Shown here: piece after piece, positions 9,683 to 18,419 of the stretch
How the letters are laid out: each line of letters opens with the position of its first letter
How positions within the stretch are numbered: the first letter of the stretch is position 1
Source: Loktanella sp. 5RATIMAR09
GTDB lineage: Bacteria > Pseudomonadota > Alphaproteobacteria > Rhodobacterales > Rhodobacteraceae
Length of the DNA stretch: 64,000 nt
Direction: 5' to 3'
Assembly: GCF_001419985.1 (NCBI RefSeq)
Contig: NZ_LJAL01000003.1
Coordinates: 310,001-374,000 of the forward strand
Translations under genes and position numbers: made by a program
Notes under the pieces: model-generated
Databases searched by the model: none
Told to the model about the DNA's origin: nothing
The model's input: the letters and a program-made list of their open reading frames with translations, nothing else

Positions 9683-10117
9683 ATGATGAAACTCGTAATT
9701 GGATTGGACGGGCGAAGCTCGGGGGAGAAAGCCCTCACCTTTGCCAAAAGTCTGGCGAAGAAGGCCGACGATTGTGAATTGATCGTCGTCTACGTGATCG
9801 AATGGTCACCGTTTTCCTTTCAGAATGCTGCAGAAAATGCCGAGCGCCATAAGCGCCGTGAAGAAGAAATCGCAATCGCAAGAGAGCGGGTCGTCGATCC
9901 TGCCGTGGCCGATCTGCGGGCCGCCGGTTTCAATGCCCGTGCAATCGTGCGCCACGGCGATGTGGCCGACACCATCGATAGCGTGGCAGATACGGAGGGG
10001 GCCTCGCAGATTATTGTCGCCCGTGCCAGCGACGGCGGCCTGACATCGCGGATCTTCGGCAGTTCAACCGCAAGCCTCGTGATGAACGCCCGCGTTCCTG
10101 TCACCGTTGTCGCATAA
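9683..10117 (+). CDS. Universal stress protein (UspA family)
   Basis: 144 residues, a single Usp domain. It opens MMKLVIGLDGRSSGEKAL and ends with the family's ATP-type loop region (IIVARASDGGLTSRIFGSSTASLVMNARVPVTVV), which matches the G-2x-G-9x-G-S/T pattern. That suggests the nucleotide-binding subgroup. An AGGGA ribosome-binding site suits either of two consecutive ATGs (9683 or 9686). It is 12 bases upstream of a sodium-type amino-acid symporter, so the two are probably cotranscribed. In other bacteria Usp proteins often sit next to transporters, where they act as energy or stress sensors. That role here is inference. Confidence 0.92.
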   Translation: MMKLVIGLDGRSSGEKALTFAKSLAKKADDCELIVVYVIEWSPFSFQNAAENAERHKRREEEIAIARERVVDPAVADLRAAGFNARAIVRHGDVADTIDSVADTEGASQIIVARASDGGLTSRIFGSSTASLVMNARVPVTVVA

Positions 10118-10129
10118 GGAACAATCCAG

Positions 10130-11686
10130 ATGAAAAATTTCAAAGCTTTGATATTGGCACTGATTGCCACACTGGCTGTTGCGGTTCCCGCACAGGCACA
10201 GGACGCGGCCGTTTCTCTTGATGCGCGCGTGAACGAGGCGTTCGCGAACGCCACGGGTTGGTTTGTTAACTTCATCTTCATGTCGATCCCCGGAACAAAC
10301 TTTCCCTGGATCGTCATGTGGTTGGTGATTGGTGCCACGGTTTTCACAGTCTACTTTGCTGCCGTGCAGTTCCGGTTCTTCGGCCACGCTATTGCGCTGG
10401 TGAAGGGCGACTACTCCGACCCCAATGACGCGGGTGAAGTCAGCCACTTTCAGGCACTGGCAACCGCGCTGTCGGGGACTGTCGGTCTTGGTAACATCGC
10501 CGGCGTTGCTGTCGCTGTCGGGATCGGTGGTCCGGGTGCGACTTTCTGGATGATCCTTGCGGGTCTGCTGGGCATGGCGTCCAAGTTCACCGAATGTACG
10601 CTGGGCGTGAAATATCGCAACGAATACCCTGATGGCACGGTGTCGGGTGGTCCGATGTATTACATCTCCAAGGGGTTTGACGAACTGGGTCTACCGGGGG
10701 GCAAAATCCTGGCTGTGATGTTCTCGGTCTTCTGTATCCTTGGCGCTTTGGGTGGCGGCAACATGTTTCAGGCCAACCAGGCACATGCGCAGATCACACA
10801 GATCACGGGCGATTTCCCGGGCTGGATCACGGGTCTTGTCTTTGCCGCGATCGTCTTTGCAGTCATCGTCGGTGGCATCAAATCCATCGCGCGGGTCACC
10901 GAAAAGGTCGTTCCCTTCATGGGCATTCTTTACGTTGGCGCGGCCATCGTTGTGTTGATCGTGAACTACGACATGATCGGCTGGGCCTTTGGTCAGATCT
11001 TTGTAGGGGCCTTCACAGGTCTGGGTGTTGCGGGCGGGTTCGTCGGCGCGTTGATCCAGGGTTTCCGCCGTGCTGCCTTCTCGAACGAAGCAGGCGTTGG
11101 TTCTGCGGCGATCGCCCACTCTGCGGTGAAAACCAAAGAGCCAATCACCGAAGGTTTCGTGTCTTTGCTCGAACCACTGATCGACACGGTCGTGATTTGT
11201 ACGATGACCGCCTTGGTCATCATCATCTCGCAGCAGTTGATCCTTGATCAGGCAACAGGCAACTACATGCTGAACGAAGCAGGCACAGCGATTGCAACGA
11301 TTGACGGCAACAGCGGTGTTGCACTGACATCCGCCGCCTTCGGTTCTGCCATTAGCTGGTTCCCTTACGTTCTGGCACTGGCCGTGATCCTGTTCGCCTT
11401 CTCGACAATGATTTCGTGGTCTTACTACGGCTTGAAAGCCTGGACCTATCTCTTCGGCGAAGGCAAAACCACAGAGCTGGTCTTCAAGATCATCTTCTGC
11501 ATCTTCATCGTGATCGGTGCAGCGGCAAGCCTTGGCCCAGTGATCGACTTCTCGGATGCCGCGATCTTTGCAATGGCGGTGGTCAACATCTTCTGCCTCT
11601 ACTTCCTGATGAAAGTGGTCCGCAAAGAGCTGAATTCCTACAGTGCCCGCCTGAAATCAGGCGAAATCAAGAAGTTCACGCACTAA
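10130..11686 (+). CDS. Sodium:alanine/glycine symporter, AGCS family
   Basis: 518 residues with about 11 membrane segments. The AGCS signatures are clear: ALSGTVGLGNIAGVAVAVGIGGPGATFWM near residue 115, and FSNEAGVGSAAIAHSA near residue 320, both lining the substrate and sodium sites. The N-terminus looks like a cleavable signal peptide (MKNFKALILALIATLAVAVPAQAQ), which many proteobacterial family members carry. It likely imports alanine or glycine with sodium, consistent with a marine host. It has an AAGGA ribosome-binding site, is probably cotranscribed with the upstream Usp gene, and ends in a terminator. Confidence 0.93.
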   Translation: MKNFKALILALIATLAVAVPAQAQDAAVSLDARVNEAFANATGWFVNFIFMSIPGTNFPWIVMWLVIGATVFTVYFAAVQFRFFGHAIALVKGDYSDPNDAGEVSHFQALATALSGTVGLGNIAGVAVAVGIGGPGATFWMILAGLLGMASKFTECTLGVKYRNEYPDGTVSGGPMYYISKGFDELGLPGGKILAVMFSVFCILGALGGGNMFQANQAHAQITQITGDFPGWITGLVFAAIVFAVIVGGIKSIARVTEKVVPFMGILYVGAAIVVLIVNYDMIGWAFGQIFVGAFTGLGVAGGFVGALIQGFRRAAFSNEAGVGSAAIAHSAVKTKEPITEGFVSLLEPLIDTVVICTMTALVIIISQQLILDQATGNYMLNEAGTAIATIDGNSGVALTSAAFGSAISWFPYVLALAVILFAFSTMISWSYYGLKAWTYLFGEGKTTELVFKIIFCIFIVIGAAASLGPVIDFSDAAIFAMAVVNIFCLYFLMKVVRKELNSYSARLKSGEIKKFTH

Positions 11687-11711
11687 AGGGCGTGCTATGA
11701 ATGACGAAAGG

Positions 11712-11738
11712 GGCCGCGGTGCATGCCGCGGCCTTTTT
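11712..11738 (+). terminator. Rho-independent terminator of the usp-symporter operon
   Basis: GGCCGCGG (11712-11719) and CCGCGGCC (11726-11733) flank a 6-base loop and are followed by TTTTT. Confidence 0.9.
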
Positions 11739-11850
11739 CGTGGCGCAGGGCGGGCTTGCCCACAGGACTGTGACAATCGACCCGCTTTCAATGCCTTGAC
11801 ACAAAACCGCATCAGGTCACTCTGTGATCGGTTCCCACCGGAGGCATATG

Positions 11851-13698
11851 ATGAAGAATTTCCCCGTCACGCTTACCCTGATCGCACTGACGACACCCGC
11901 ATTCGCCGATGTCACCGTCAGCCACGGCTTTTCAACCTTCGGTGATCTGAAATACGGCCCCGATTTCACCCATTTTGATTACGCCAACCCCGACGCCCCC
12001 CAAGGCGGCACCATGAGCCAGCGGCAGCTTTTCGGCACCCCGACCTTTGACAGCCTGAACGCCTTTATCATCAAAGGCGACAGCGCACCCGAGGTCAGTG
12101 TCCATATCTATGACAGCCTGATGGTGCGCGCGACTGATGAACCTGACGCGCTTTACGGGCTGATCGCCGAAACCATCGAATACCCCGACGACCTGTCTTA
12201 CGTCGCTTTCAACATGCGGCCCGAGGCGCAATTCCACGATGGCACACCTGTCACTGCTGCCGATGTGGTGTTCACGATCAATGCGCTGCAAACCGAAGGG
12301 CACCCTTTTTACCGCAACCTCCTATCCGATGTGACAGGTGTGACGGCCGAAAGCGACCACCGCGTCCGCTTTGATCTGGCACCCGGTGCCGGGAGCGGCC
12401 TGCTGGGCAGTGTCGCTGAACTTCCCGTGCTGCCCGCGCATTTCTACGACACCGTGGATTTCGCCGAAAGCTGGATGGAGATACCCCTTGGGTCTGGCCC
12501 GTATGAGGTGGCAATGGTCGACGCCCCGCGTACGATCACTTTCTGCAAAGACCCCGATTACTGGGGTGCAGACCTGCCCGTGAACGTGGGCCGCAACAAC
12601 TTTGACTGCTTCAATTATGAATACTTCGTCGATGACACAGTGGGGCTCGAGGCCTTTGCCGCCGGTGAATACCACATGCGCGTCGAATACCGCTCGGCGT
12701 CATGGGCAACAGGCTATGATTTTCCGGCAGCCGAACGCGGATGGGTCCAGCAACTCTTGATCCCCGATGGCCGCCCCGCAAACGCCCAAGGGATCTGGTT
12801 CAACATGCGCAATCCAGTCCTGCAAGACATTCGCGTGCGTCAAGCCCTTGAATATGCATTCAATTTTGAATGGACCAACGATACGATTTTTTACGGCACC
12901 TACACACGCAACGACAGTTTCTTTGAAAACACCGATATGCAGGCGACAGGTATCCCCGAAGGTGCGGAACTGGCGCTTTTGGAAGAATTCCGCGATCAGC
13001 TGCCGCCGGAAATCTTTACCGAACCTGCCCACGTGCCCAACCCCGGAAGCGACCGCCCGCGTGACCGCAATGACCTGCGCAGGGCGGGCGAACTTCTTGA
13101 GGCCGCGGGCTGGACCGTCGGCGATGACGGGATGCGCCGCAATGCAATGGGCGAGGTTCTGCACCTTGAATTCCCCGACAGCAGCCGCAGCCTTGAGCGG
13201 ATCATGATCCCCTACACCGAAAACCTCAAAGCGCTCGGCATCGACGTGGAGTTTGAGGTGATCGACCCAAGTGCCTGGACCCAGCGACGGCAGGCGTTTG
13301 ATTTTGATCTCTCGTCAACCGCATGGTCCGTCGCCACAACACCGGGGGCGGAATTACGCGCCTTTTATGGATCAGCCGCCGCCGGTGCCGAAGGCAGCAA
13401 CAATCTGACCGGTCTCGCCGATCCTGTGGTGGACGCGCTGATCGAACGGGTTGTCGTGGCCAGCACCCGCGAAGACCTAACAACCGCCGCGCGCGCCTTG
13501 GACCGTGTGCTGCGGTCCAAACACATCTGGATCGGTGGCTGGAACCTCGGGGCGCACCGCGTGGCGGTTTGGGATATCTTCGGAATCCCCGAAACCCCTG
13601 CCCCCTATGATTTCTTCCGCAACGTGGATTTCTGGTGGTTTGATCGTGACAAATACGATGTGTTGGTCGCCGAAGGCGCGCTGGACAGCGGGCTTTGA
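11851..13698 (+). CDS. Extracellular solute-binding protein family 5 (YejA-like peptide binder)
   Basis: 615 residues. Consecutive ATGs lie at 11848 and 11851; GGAGG is six bases from the second, so I chose it. A signal peptide is clear (MKNFPVTLTLIALTTPAFA). The mature part begins DVTVSHGFSTFGDLKYGPDFTHFDY, which is typical of the YejA branch that binds oligopeptides or microcin C-like peptides. The family-5 features FHDGTPVTAADVVFTI and IWFNMRNPVLQDIRVRQALEYAFNFEW are present. No permease or ATPase genes follow, so it must serve a transporter encoded elsewhere or have lost its partners. Confidence 0.9.
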   Translation: MKNFPVTLTLIALTTPAFADVTVSHGFSTFGDLKYGPDFTHFDYANPDAPQGGTMSQRQLFGTPTFDSLNAFIIKGDSAPEVSVHIYDSLMVRATDEPDALYGLIAETIEYPDDLSYVAFNMRPEAQFHDGTPVTAADVVFTINALQTEGHPFYRNLLSDVTGVTAESDHRVRFDLAPGAGSGLLGSVAELPVLPAHFYDTVDFAESWMEIPLGSGPYEVAMVDAPRTITFCKDPDYWGADLPVNVGRNNFDCFNYEYFVDDTVGLEAFAAGEYHMRVEYRSASWATGYDFPAAERGWVQQLLIPDGRPANAQGIWFNMRNPVLQDIRVRQALEYAFNFEWTNDTIFYGTYTRNDSFFENTDMQATGIPEGAELALLEEFRDQLPPEIFTEPAHVPNPGSDRPRDRNDLRRAGELLEAAGWTVGDDGMRRNAMGEVLHLEFPDSSRSLERIMIPYTENLKALGIDVEFEVIDPSAWTQRRQAFDFDLSSTAWSVATTPGAELRAFYGSAAAGAEGSNNLTGLADPVVDALIERVVVASTREDLTTAARALDRVLRSKHIWIGGWNLGAHRVAVWDIFGIPETPAPYDFFRNVDFWWFDRDKYDVLVAEGALDSGL

Positions 13699-13749
13699 TC
13701 ACGACCAAGTAGACTGGTCTTCGACAGACCTGAATAAAAAGGGCACGAT

Positions 13750-14958
13750 ATGCCAACTGAAAAGCTCACCTTCACCGGACATGGCGGTGATACGCTTGCC
13801 GCGCGCCTTGATCTGCCAAACGGACCGCACCTTGCAACAGCGCTCTTTGCGCATTGCTTTACCTGCTCCAAGGACATCACCGCCGCCCGCCGCATTGCGG
13901 CGCGCCTGTCGTCAATGGGCATCGCGGTGTTGCGGTTCGATTTCACCGGTCTGGGCCATTCCGAGGGCGAATTTGAAAACACCAGCTTTACCACCAACGT
14001 CGATGATCTGATCGCGGCAGGCGACGCGCTGGCGGCGCGTGACATGGCACCATCCTTGCTGATCGGCCATTCGCTGGGCGGTGCCGCCGCACTCAAAGCG
14101 GCGCCGCAGATGGATGGCATCAAGGCCGTCGTCACGATCGGCGCACCCTTTGATCCCGCCCACGTCACCCATAATTTCGCCGAAGCCATCCCAGAAATCA
14201 AAGATCAAGGTTCGGCAGAAGTCACGCTGGGTGGCCGCCCCTTCCGCATCGGTAAAGCGTTCGTCGAGGACGTAAGCCAAGCGAACCTCAAAGCCTCTAT
14301 CGCGCAGCTGGGTGCCGCACTTCTGGTGCTTCACGCCCCCCGCGATGCCACGGTCGGAATTGAAAATGCCGCAGATATCTTTCTGGCCGCCAAACACCCC
14401 AAGAGTTTCATCACACTGGACAACGCCGACCACCTGATCACGCAGGCCTCCGATGCCGAATACGCCGCAGACATGATCGCGACATGGTCAAAACGCTATC
14501 TCGAACTGGCAGAACCCGAGGCGCCGGATGCAGTGCCCGAGGGCATCATGCGCGTCACCGAAGCGGACGCAGACGGCTTTTTGCAGGACATCCAATCAGG
14601 CACACATCACGCGCTGGCGGATGAGCCTGCGAAATTCGGCGGCACCAATAAGGGCTTCTCTCCTTATGGCTTTATTTCTGCGGGTCTGGGGGCCTGCACC
14701 TCGATGACCATCCGCATGTACGCGCGGCGCAAAGGTTGGCCCCTGACAGGGGTTAGCGTCGATATCGCACACGGCAAGGAACACGCAGCGGACGCGGCTG
14801 ATCCAACCGATGCCAAAGTGGATCATTTTGCGCGCACAATCCGGCTTGAGGGCGATCTAAGCGACGAACAACGCGCAAAACTGCTTGAAATCGCCGACAA
14901 ATGCCCTGTGCACCGCACGCTTGAGCGGTCATCGACGGTCATTACCCAACTGGCATAA
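13750..14958 (+). CDS. Alpha/beta hydrolase fused to an OsmC-family peroxidase-like domain
   Basis: 402 residues. Residues 1-250 form a serine-hydrolase domain with the nucleophile elbow GHSLGG (Ser108) and a likely His in LDNADHLI. Residues about 265-402 form an OsmC/Ohr-type domain with the two redox cysteines in GLGACTSMT and KCPVHRTL. OsmC proteins reduce organic hydroperoxides with lipoyl or thiol donors, and the fused hydrolase suggests a substrate that is first cleaved. This fusion is known in proteobacteria and is annotated as bifunctional. It follows the solute-binding protein by 51 bases and ends in a bidirectional terminator. Confidence 0.92.
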   Translation: MPTEKLTFTGHGGDTLAARLDLPNGPHLATALFAHCFTCSKDITAARRIAARLSSMGIAVLRFDFTGLGHSEGEFENTSFTTNVDDLIAAGDALAARDMAPSLLIGHSLGGAAALKAAPQMDGIKAVVTIGAPFDPAHVTHNFAEAIPEIKDQGSAEVTLGGRPFRIGKAFVEDVSQANLKASIAQLGAALLVLHAPRDATVGIENAADIFLAAKHPKSFITLDNADHLITQASDAEYAADMIATWSKRYLELAEPEAPDAVPEGIMRVTEADADGFLQDIQSGTHHALADEPAKFGGTNKGFSPYGFISAGLGACTSMTIRMYARRKGWPLTGVSVDIAHGKEHAADAADPTDAKVDHFARTIRLEGDLSDEQRAKLLEIADKCPVHRTLERSSTVITQLA

Positions 14959-14960
14959 AA

Positions 14961-14989
14961 AAAGGCGCAAGCGTGATGCTTGCGCCTTT
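14961..14989. terminator. Bidirectional terminator between the hydrolase-OsmC gene and bioY
   Basis: AAAGGCGCAAGC (14961-14972) and GCTTGCGCCTTT (14978-14989) form a 12-base stem flanked by A- and T-rich ends. It serves both convergent genes. Confidence 0.85.
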
Positions 14990-15010
14990 CAAATTCTCTG
15001 TCGCCTGCGC

Positions 15011-15613
15011 CTATGAGCGCGCGTTGCCGATCAGCTTCCACAAACCGGGTACCAGCAGCGCCGCAAGACCCAGCTTAAGCGCGTCACCGATCAGGAATGG
15101 CACCAGACCAACCTCAACCGCCCACGTCAAGCTGTTGCCGTAAAGCACGCTCAACCAAGCAACACCGGGCAGATAGATCAGCGCGTTTGCGATCAGCAGT
15201 GCAAAACCCATCATCAGAACCGACCGGTCCCAACCGGCGCGGGCCGCTAAGCCCAGTGCCAGTGTCGCAAGGACATAGCCTACCAGATAGCCGCCAGTGC
15301 CGCCCATCATATATGTCAGACCGGCGTTATTAGCGGCCGAACCTGCGAACACATCAAAACCCAAGGCACCGATAATCAAGTAGCCAAGGATCGTCGCAAG
15401 ACCCAGACGCGGGCCATAGGTGGCACCAATCGTCAGCACGGCGAATGTGCCCATCGTGATTGGAACAGGCCACATCGGCACTTTGATCTTCGCCATAATC
15501 GCCAGAAACGCGATGCCCAGAACCACCATTGCGGCTTGCTTGACGCGCAATGCCGTACCTTCGGACGGACCGAATGCCTCGGTCAGAACTTTGTCGTTGA
15601 GTGCGAGGGCCAT
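15011..15613 (-). CDS. bioY: Biotin transporter S component BioY
   Basis: 200 residues, six predicted membrane helices. The BioY core is clear: PMWPVPITMGTFAVLTIGATYGPRLG, a TYMMGGTGGYLVGY region, and a PFLIGDALKLGLAALLVP end. BioY binds biotin and works alone or with the ECF module. No bioM/bioN genes are adjacent. A GGGAGAG ribosome-binding site precedes the ATG. I looked for a BioR box of the TTATCTATAA type upstream and did not find a convincing one. Confidence 0.95.
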   Translation of the reverse strand: MALALNDKVLTEAFGPSEGTALRVKQAAMVVLGIAFLAIMAKIKVPMWPVPITMGTFAVLTIGATYGPRLGLATILGYLIIGALGFDVFAGSAANNAGLTYMMGGTGGYLVGYVLATLALGLAARAGWDRSVLMMGFALLIANALIYLPGVAWLSVLYGNSLTWAVEVGLVPFLIGDALKLGLAALLVPGLWKLIGNARS

Positions 15614-15687
15614 GTGCCGCTCTCCCCTATTGTTAATTTCGTTATTGTTTTATTGCCGATGCCGCGTCGCGGCGCAAGCAGGATGGC

Positions 15688-16113
15688 CTATGCGCCCGAA
15701 ATTCTTACGTATGTGGTGTAAGAGGTATAATCCTTGCGCGGCCCTGTAACGGACCAGACGGTTTGCCATTCGGGCCATTTCGTAAAGTCATAACGCACCG
15801 TATAATAATCATCCCCGCAAGGATGATCCGTCCCTGCGACGTGGCCCTCAGGCACAAACCGGTGAAACGGACGGCCATCGGCAAAGGACACATCAACATG
15901 CGCGTTTTCAAACTGCCAGAGATAGTCGCGCTCTGCGCGCATCGCTGGCCCCTGATTGAGGCGTAGCTGTCCTGCCTCGTGATAGTGCAACACCGCCTTG
16001 TCACTGCGTGTCAGGATCGCCTGACCGAAAAAAACACCCCGCTGCTTGGCAAACCTGTCATCAATATGCCGCGTCATGCGCCATGCGCCTGCAAAATCCG
16101 ATTGCGCGAACAT
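15688..16113 (-). CDS. DUF6314 family protein
   Basis: 141 residues from the ATG at 16113, with a GGGAGAG ribosome-binding site; the longer frame extends over the purB promoter and was rejected. It opens MFAQSDFAGAWRMTRHIDD and contains a lipocalin-like series of strands (GVFFGQAILTRSDKAVLHYHEAGQL, then FHRFVPEGHVAGTDHPCGDDYYTVRYDF). This matches the soluble DUF6314 family as I know it from roseobacters. Molecular function is unknown. It is divergent from purB with 85 bases between starts. Confidence 0.8.
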   Translation of the reverse strand: MFAQSDFAGAWRMTRHIDDRFAKQRGVFFGQAILTRSDKAVLHYHEAGQLRLNQGPAMRAERDYLWQFENAHVDVSFADGRPFHRFVPEGHVAGTDHPCGDDYYTVRYDFTKWPEWQTVWSVTGPRKDYTSYTTYVRISGA

Positions 16114-16154
16114 GTATTCTCTCCCTTGAGGGTTCAGGCCCCGCCCCTTATGAC

Positions 16155-16172
16155 GCAGGGGAAATCCCCTGC
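16155..16172. promoter_or_regulatory. Perfect palindrome between DUF6314 and purB
   Basis: GCAGGGGA-AA-TCCCCTGC is an 18-base perfect inverted repeat, centred about 35 bases before the purB ATG and 50 bases before the divergent DUF6314 ATG. It could be an operator shared by both genes, a 5'-UTR hairpin, or a repeat of the type seen in nnr. It is followed by an ACCCCC tract, as in that element. Confidence 0.35.
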
Positions 16173-16198
16173 CCACCCCCTTGATAAAGGTGCTATCC

Positions 16199-17506
16199 AT
16201 GATCCCTCGCTATTCCCGCCCCGAAATGACCGCCATTTGGGAGCCAGCAACCAAATTCCGCATCTGGTACGAGATCGAGGCCCACGCCTGTGATGCCCAA
16301 GCAGCCCTAGGCGTGATCCCCAAGGAAAACGCCGAAGCGGTGTGGAAAGCCAAGGATGTTGAATTTGATGTGGCGCGGATTGATGAAATCGAAGCGGTGA
16401 CAAAGCACGACGTCATCGCCTTCCTGACCCATCTGGCCGAACATATCGGATCAGACGACGCCCGCTTCGTGCATCAGGGCATGACATCGTCAGACGTGCT
16501 GGACACCACGCTGAACGTGCAACTTGTTCGCGCTGCTGACTTGCTCATCGCCGATATGGACCGCGTACTGGCGGCCCTCAAAACCCGCGCCTATGAACAC
16601 AAAGACACCGTCCGCATCGGCCGCAGCCACGGTATCCACGCAGAACCGACCACAATGGGGCTGACCTTTGCCCGCTTTTACGCGGAAATGGACCGCGGGC
16701 GCGCCCGCCTTGTCAACGCCCGCGAGGAAATCGCGACCGGTGCCATTTCCGGCGCTGTCGGCACATTCGCCAATATCGACCCTGCCGTCGAAGAACATGT
16801 CTGCGCGCAACTGGGCCTCAAGCCTGAACCCATCAGCACCCAAGTCATCCCCCGTGACCGCCACGCGATGTTCTTTGCCACCCTTGGCGTGATCGCTTCC
16901 AGCATCGAAAACATCGCCACCGAAGTCCGCCACATGCAGCGCACCGAGGTGCTGGAAGCCGAAGAATTCTTTTCGGCGGGGCAAAAAGGCTCATCCGCGA
17001 TGCCGCACAAGCGTAACCCTGTGCTGACCGAAAACCTGACCGGTCTGGCGCGTCTGGTGCGCATGTCCGTGGTGCCCGCGATGGAAAACGTGACCCTTTG
17101 GCACGAACGCGACATCAGCCACTCTTCGGTTGAACGCGCGATTGGCCCCGACACGACGATCACACTGGATTTCGCGCTGAACCGTCTTGCAGGCGTGATC
17201 GAAAAGCTGGTGATCTACCCAGATAACATGCTGGCCAACATGAACAAATTCCGCGGCCTCGTCATGTCGCAGCGCGTGTTGCTGGCGCTCACACAGGCCG
17301 GTGTCAGCCGTGAAGACGCCTATAAGCTGGTCCAGCGCAATGCGATGCGCGTCTGGGAACAAGGTGCTGACTTCAAAACGGAACTGCTGGGAGATGCAGA
17401 CGTTCTGGCGGCACTCTCTGCCGAAGAGATCGAAGAGAAATTCGATCTCGGGTATCACATGAAACACGTTGATACGATTTTTGCGCGCGTCTTCGGCACA
17501 CGCTAA
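16199..17506 (+). CDS. purB: Adenylosuccinate lyase
   Basis: 435 residues from the ATG at 16199 (AAGG upstream; an in-frame TTG at 16181 was rejected). It cleaves SAICAR and adenylosuccinate with release of fumarate, serving both purine synthesis and the purine nucleotide cycle. The fumarase-superfamily signature GSSAMPHKRNP is intact near residue 265. Other conserved stretches are TSSDVLDTTLNVQL, RIGRSHGIHAEPTTMG and ENVTLWHERDISHSSVER, which hold catalytic and binding residues. The length is normal. Confidence 0.97.
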   Translation: MIPRYSRPEMTAIWEPATKFRIWYEIEAHACDAQAALGVIPKENAEAVWKAKDVEFDVARIDEIEAVTKHDVIAFLTHLAEHIGSDDARFVHQGMTSSDVLDTTLNVQLVRAADLLIADMDRVLAALKTRAYEHKDTVRIGRSHGIHAEPTTMGLTFARFYAEMDRGRARLVNAREEIATGAISGAVGTFANIDPAVEEHVCAQLGLKPEPISTQVIPRDRHAMFFATLGVIASSIENIATEVRHMQRTEVLEAEEFFSAGQKGSSAMPHKRNPVLTENLTGLARLVRMSVVPAMENVTLWHERDISHSSVERAIGPDTTITLDFALNRLAGVIEKLVIYPDNMLANMNKFRGLVMSQRVLLALTQAGVSREDAYKLVQRNAMRVWEQGADFKTELLGDADVLAALSAEEIEEKFDLGYHMKHVDTIFARVFGTR

Positions 17507-17519
17507 AAATGGCGCGGTT

Positions 17520-17551
17520 GACCTGACAACCCAACCAGCGGCAGTCAGGTC
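17520..17551. terminator. Inverted repeat between purB and the convergent luxI
   Basis: GACCTGAC (17520-17527) and GTCAGGTC (17544-17551) are perfect 8-base arms with a 16-base loop, followed by TTCTTC. It is a plausible but weak terminator for either convergent gene. Confidence 0.4.
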
Positions 17552-17566
17552 TTCTTCACGGTCAGT

Positions 17567-18295
17567 CTAGATCTTTGAAGGTGCGTGTACGGCATGCGCC
17601 TCCATTGGATGGGCCGAATTCCGTGACTTGGACGTGCTGGAACGAATCATCTGTTCACTCTCGGCCGGTTTCTGGACCGTTTCTGTCGATTCTGCGGTCT
17701 TTCTTGACCGGATTCCCGAAATCTTACCCTTCATTGCCACGTATTTGCGATTGTCATGAGCATTCACATATGGCTCTCCGATCGGGTAAACTGGGTACCC
17801 CAGCTGCCGCATGGTGCGGGCGAATACAGGTGGGCAAAGCGCCATGATTTCTGTGCCGCCATGTTCGCGGGCTTGAGAGACGACACCATCTAGCAGCATC
17901 CCCAGACACTCAGACCGTTCCGCGTGGGTCTTGATGTCTTCGGAAATCACGATGCGTGTTGCCTCCCATACCGCAGGCGTGACTTCGGCTGCGGGCAGGA
18001 TGTCTGCGGGAATACCGATAAGCTTGCCGTCCACCGCATCACGCAACATATAGGTATGCGTACCCCATTGTGCCGTCGTGGCCATTGTGCGCATACCACC
18101 GACAACCTTGCCATCCTTGATGACCAGCGAATAATACGCCTTTGGGTTGTCATACTGGTCCATTTCCACATCATCATCATGTGGAATGTCCCAGCCCAAC
18201 TGATCGACAAAGAACTTCTTGCGCAGTGCAAGGAATTCAAAGAATGCAGTGCCGTGCTTGTGAAGCTCGGTCAGGTTAAATGTAATGTTTTCCAT
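17567..18295 (-). CDS. luxI: LuxI-type acyl-homoserine-lactone synthase
   Basis: 242 residues from the ATG at 18295 (AGAGGGAAG upstream). It makes the acyl-HSL signal from SAM and acyl-ACP (or acyl-CoA). All the LuxI invariants can be placed: Arg25, Phe29, Trp35, Asp46 and Asp49 in EMDQYD, Arg69 in VGGMRTM, and Glu111/Arg114 in WEATRIVI. The C-terminus is extended: after the core ends near residue 200, a hydrophilic tail rich in Ser, Glu and Lys (EQMIRSSTSKSRNS) runs to residue 242. It lies downstream of luxR on the same strand, separated by 124 bases that hold a dyad. The acyl chain cannot be read from the sequence. Confidence 0.93.
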   Translation of the reverse strand: MENITFNLTELHKHGTAFFEFLALRKKFFVDQLGWDIPHDDDVEMDQYDNPKAYYSLVIKDGKVVGGMRTMATTAQWGTHTYMLRDAVDGKLIGIPADILPAAEVTPAVWEATRIVISEDIKTHAERSECLGMLLDGVVSQAREHGGTEIMALCPPVFARTMRQLGYPVYPIGEPYVNAHDNRKYVAMKGKISGIRSRKTAESTETVQKPAESEQMIRSSTSKSRNSAHPMEAHAVHAPSKI

Positions 18296-18354
18296 ATTCT
18301 TCCCTCTGGTTGTAGACTTGCTGACGACGGCCCCCACCTCCGCCAAGTGAGACG

Positions 18355-18372
18355 TTACCACTTTGTGGCTAA
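18355..18372. promoter_or_regulatory. Imperfect dyad upstream of luxI
   Basis: TTACCAC (18355-18361) and GTGGCTAA (18365-18372) flank TTT, about 60-77 bases upstream of the luxI ATG. It is a candidate operator; no lux-box consensus is matched. Confidence 0.3.
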
Positions 18373-18419
18373 TTTAGCTCTAATTGTAACGAGGTCAGAA
18401 AAAAAGACTGAACATATGG

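Noticed and set aside
15614..15687. BioR operator upstream of bioY
   Set aside because: No good match to TTATCTATAA-type boxes.
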